From Sipunculus nudus (lineage: Eukaryota > Annelida > Sipuncula > Golfingiida > Sipunculidae): DNA of 64,000 bases. Below the pieces are notes generated by a model. The model searched no databases. It saw only the letters and a program-made list of their open reading frames with translations, and was not told the DNA's origin. The stretch is taken from contig CM049322.1 of assembly GCA_026874595.1 (NCBI GenBank), positions 49,205,340 to 49,269,339 on the forward strand, read 5' to 3'. Positions 62,060-64,000 of this stretch are shown piece by piece (the stretch's first letter is position 1; every line of letters begins with the position of its first letter). The position numbers and the translations under genes were made by a program.

Positions 62060-64000
62060 AACTAGACATTTCTTGGCACCGCAGGTGCCAGAGTATCCCC
62101 AGACATAGTAGCCCCCCCCCCCCCCCCTTTAAGAATAGGCCCCCATTTTTAGCAGCATATACTGACACTTGGCATATTTATTGTTTCTTTCATCTATCAA
62201 TCCACAATCTTGTTGAAGATGTTGGTCCTGTGACCTTGATCTTTTTAAAGATGTGTCCTGTGACCTTGACCTTTGAACTCATGACCCCAAAATCAATTCG
62301 GGTCTTGCTTTTCCAATGGGACATATACAAGTCAAGTTTGAAATCTATACATCAATAAAGCAGGAATTATCATCCAGAAAGTAATTTTTGGACAGATGGC
62401 TCCTGTGACCTTAACCTTTGACCTTGTGACCTCAAAATTGATAGGGTTCTTCCTCTCTTGGCAGGTTAACTATATTTGCAAGATGAAAAATCAGAGACGA
62501 AATGTTTTGCTGAAAATACATCCGCATCTTTTTAAAGATGTGTCCTGTGACCTTGACCTTTGACCTCATGACCCCAAAATCAATTCGGGTCTTGCTTTTA
62601 CCAATGGGACATATACAAGTCAAGTTTGAAATCCATACATCAATAAAAGGAGGAATTATCATCCAGAAACTAATTTTTGGACAGATGGCTCCTGTGACCT
62701 TCACCTTTGACCCTGGACCTCAAAATTGATAGGGGTCTTCCACTCTTGGCAGATGAATTATATGTGCAAGATGAAAGGTCTGAGATGAAATGTTTGGCTG
62801 AAAATGCATCCACAATCTTTTTAGAGAGATTTCCTGTGACCTTGACCTTTGACCTCATGACCCCAAAATCAATCTGGGTCTTGCTTTTCCAATGGGACAT
62901 ATACAAGTCAAGTTTGAAATCCAAACATCAATAAAAGGAGGAATTATCATCCAGAAACAAATTTTTGGACAGATGGCTCCTGTGACCTTCACCTTTGACC
63001 TTGGACCTCAAAATTGATAGGGGTCTTCCACTCTTGGCAGATGAATTATATGTGCAAGATGAAAGGTCTGAGATGAAATGTTTGGCTGAAAATGCATCCA
63101 CAATCTTTTTAGAGAGATTTCCTGTGACCTTGACCTTTGACCTCATGACCCCAAAATTAATTCGGGTCTTGCTTTTACCAATGGTACATATACAAGTCAA
63201 GTTTGAAATCCATACATCAATAAAAGGAGGAATTATCATCCAGAAACTAATTTTTGGACAGATGGCTCCTGTGACCTTCACCTTTGACCCTGGACCTCAA
63301 AATTGATAGGGGTCTTCCACTCTTGGCAGATGAATTATATGTGCAAGATGAAAGGTCTGAGATGAAATGTTTGGCTGAAAATGCATCCACAATCTTTTTA
63401 AAGATGTGTCCTGTGACCTTGACCTTTGACCACATGACCCCAAAATCAATTAGGGTCTTGCTTTTCCAATGGGCCATATACAAGTCAAGTTTGAAATCCA
63501 TACATCAATAAAAACAGGAATTATCATCCAGAAACTAATTTTTGGACAGATGGCTCCTGTGACCTTAACCTTTGACCTTGTGACCTCAAAATTGATAGGG
63601 GTCTTCCTCTCTTGGCAGGTGAACTTTATGTGCAAAATGAAAGATCTGAGATGAAATGTTTGGCTGTAAATGCATCCACATCTTTCTAAAGATGTGTCCT
63701 GTGACCTTGGACCTCATGACCCCAAAATCAATTCGGGTCTTGCTTTTCCAATGGGTCAAATACAAGTCAAGTTTGAAATCCATACATCAATAAAAGAAGG
63801 AATTATCATCAAGAAACTAATTTCTGGACAGATGGCTCCAGTGACCTTCACCTTTGATCTTGTGACCTCAAAATTGATAGGGGTCTTCTTCTATTGGCAG
63901 ATGAACTATTTGTGCAAGATGAAAGGTCTGAGATGAAATGTTTTGCTGAAAATGCATCCACAATCTTTTTTAAGATGTGTCCTGTGACCTTGACCTTTGA
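62060..64000 (+). repeat. Tandem array of about 288-bp dimeric units, running off the window
   Basis: The word CCTGTGACCTTGACCTTTGA and variants recur near 62258, 62544, 62832, 63120, 63409 and 63979, with one shortened copy near 63697. Each unit is two diverged halves: one with CTCATGACCCCAAAATCAAT, one with CTCAAAATTGATAGG. A hairpin TGGCACC-GCA-GGTGCCA (62075-62091) and a C-run (62110-62127) lie at its left border and may mark a mobile element end. Open frames on both strands here are repeat copies. Confidence 0.88.

Noticed and set aside
62432-64000. Many overlapping open frames on both strands with VTLTFDL or SKVKVTG words
   Set aside because: They are translations of the 288-bp array and recur with its period on both strands.

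Overview
The window looks like one long slice of an animal genome, most likely a bivalve mollusc. It is AT-rich. Its coding sequence is broken into short exons with GT-AG introns on the minus strand. The introns are filled with elements of the bivalve 'pearl'/HINE (non-autonomous Helentron) type, which carry tandem core repeats, an (ACGG)n-like microsatellite and a 3' hairpin. The phylum is inferred from these repeats, not proven.

One gene dominates. Between 61857 and 7172 on the minus strand I could chain 35 exons whose splice phases all agree. They give about 2,912 codons with no stop and no missing start or end inside the window. The product is an invertebrate homologue of TTC3 (tetratricopeptide repeat protein 3, an E3 ubiquitin ligase). 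In order it has an N-terminal helical region and TPRs (exons 2-10), a very large acidic exon with about 25 copies of an 18-residue repeat (exon 13), and a charged coil. These are followed by a second TPR-like block (exons 16-19), the cysteine/histidine zinc-binding region typical of TTC3 (exons 20-22), and a basic linker. The C-terminal part holds a conserved PFSVP segment (exon 28), a 613-codon Ser-rich exon with a conserved N-terminus (exon 29) and a long coiled coil (exons 29-35). The start codon should lie to the right of the window, and the C-terminal RING finger to the left of it.

Layout from left to right: 1-6500 is a nest of satellite-carrying mobile elements (a 5.7 kb HINE-like element inside an older 180-bp-repeat element). 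6500-18030 holds coiled-coil exons, a 49-bp minisatellite built from an exon-intron junction, and two TIR elements. 17.5-33.6 kb holds the conserved central exons with a 1.1 kb TIR element. 33.6-38.1 kb is a large intron. 38.1-41.4 kb is the repeat exon. 41.4-62 kb holds the TPR and N-terminal exons, separated by three more HINE-like elements (43.7-48.5, 52.8-55.5 and 57.2-59.6 kb), all on the same strand and antisense to the gene. 62.1-64 kb is a tandem array with about 288-bp units that runs off the window and carries nuclear-receptor-like direct repeats.

I see no second protein-coding gene, tRNA, rRNA or CRISPR. Open frames on the plus strand at 38.5-41.2 kb are antisense shadows of the repeat exon.
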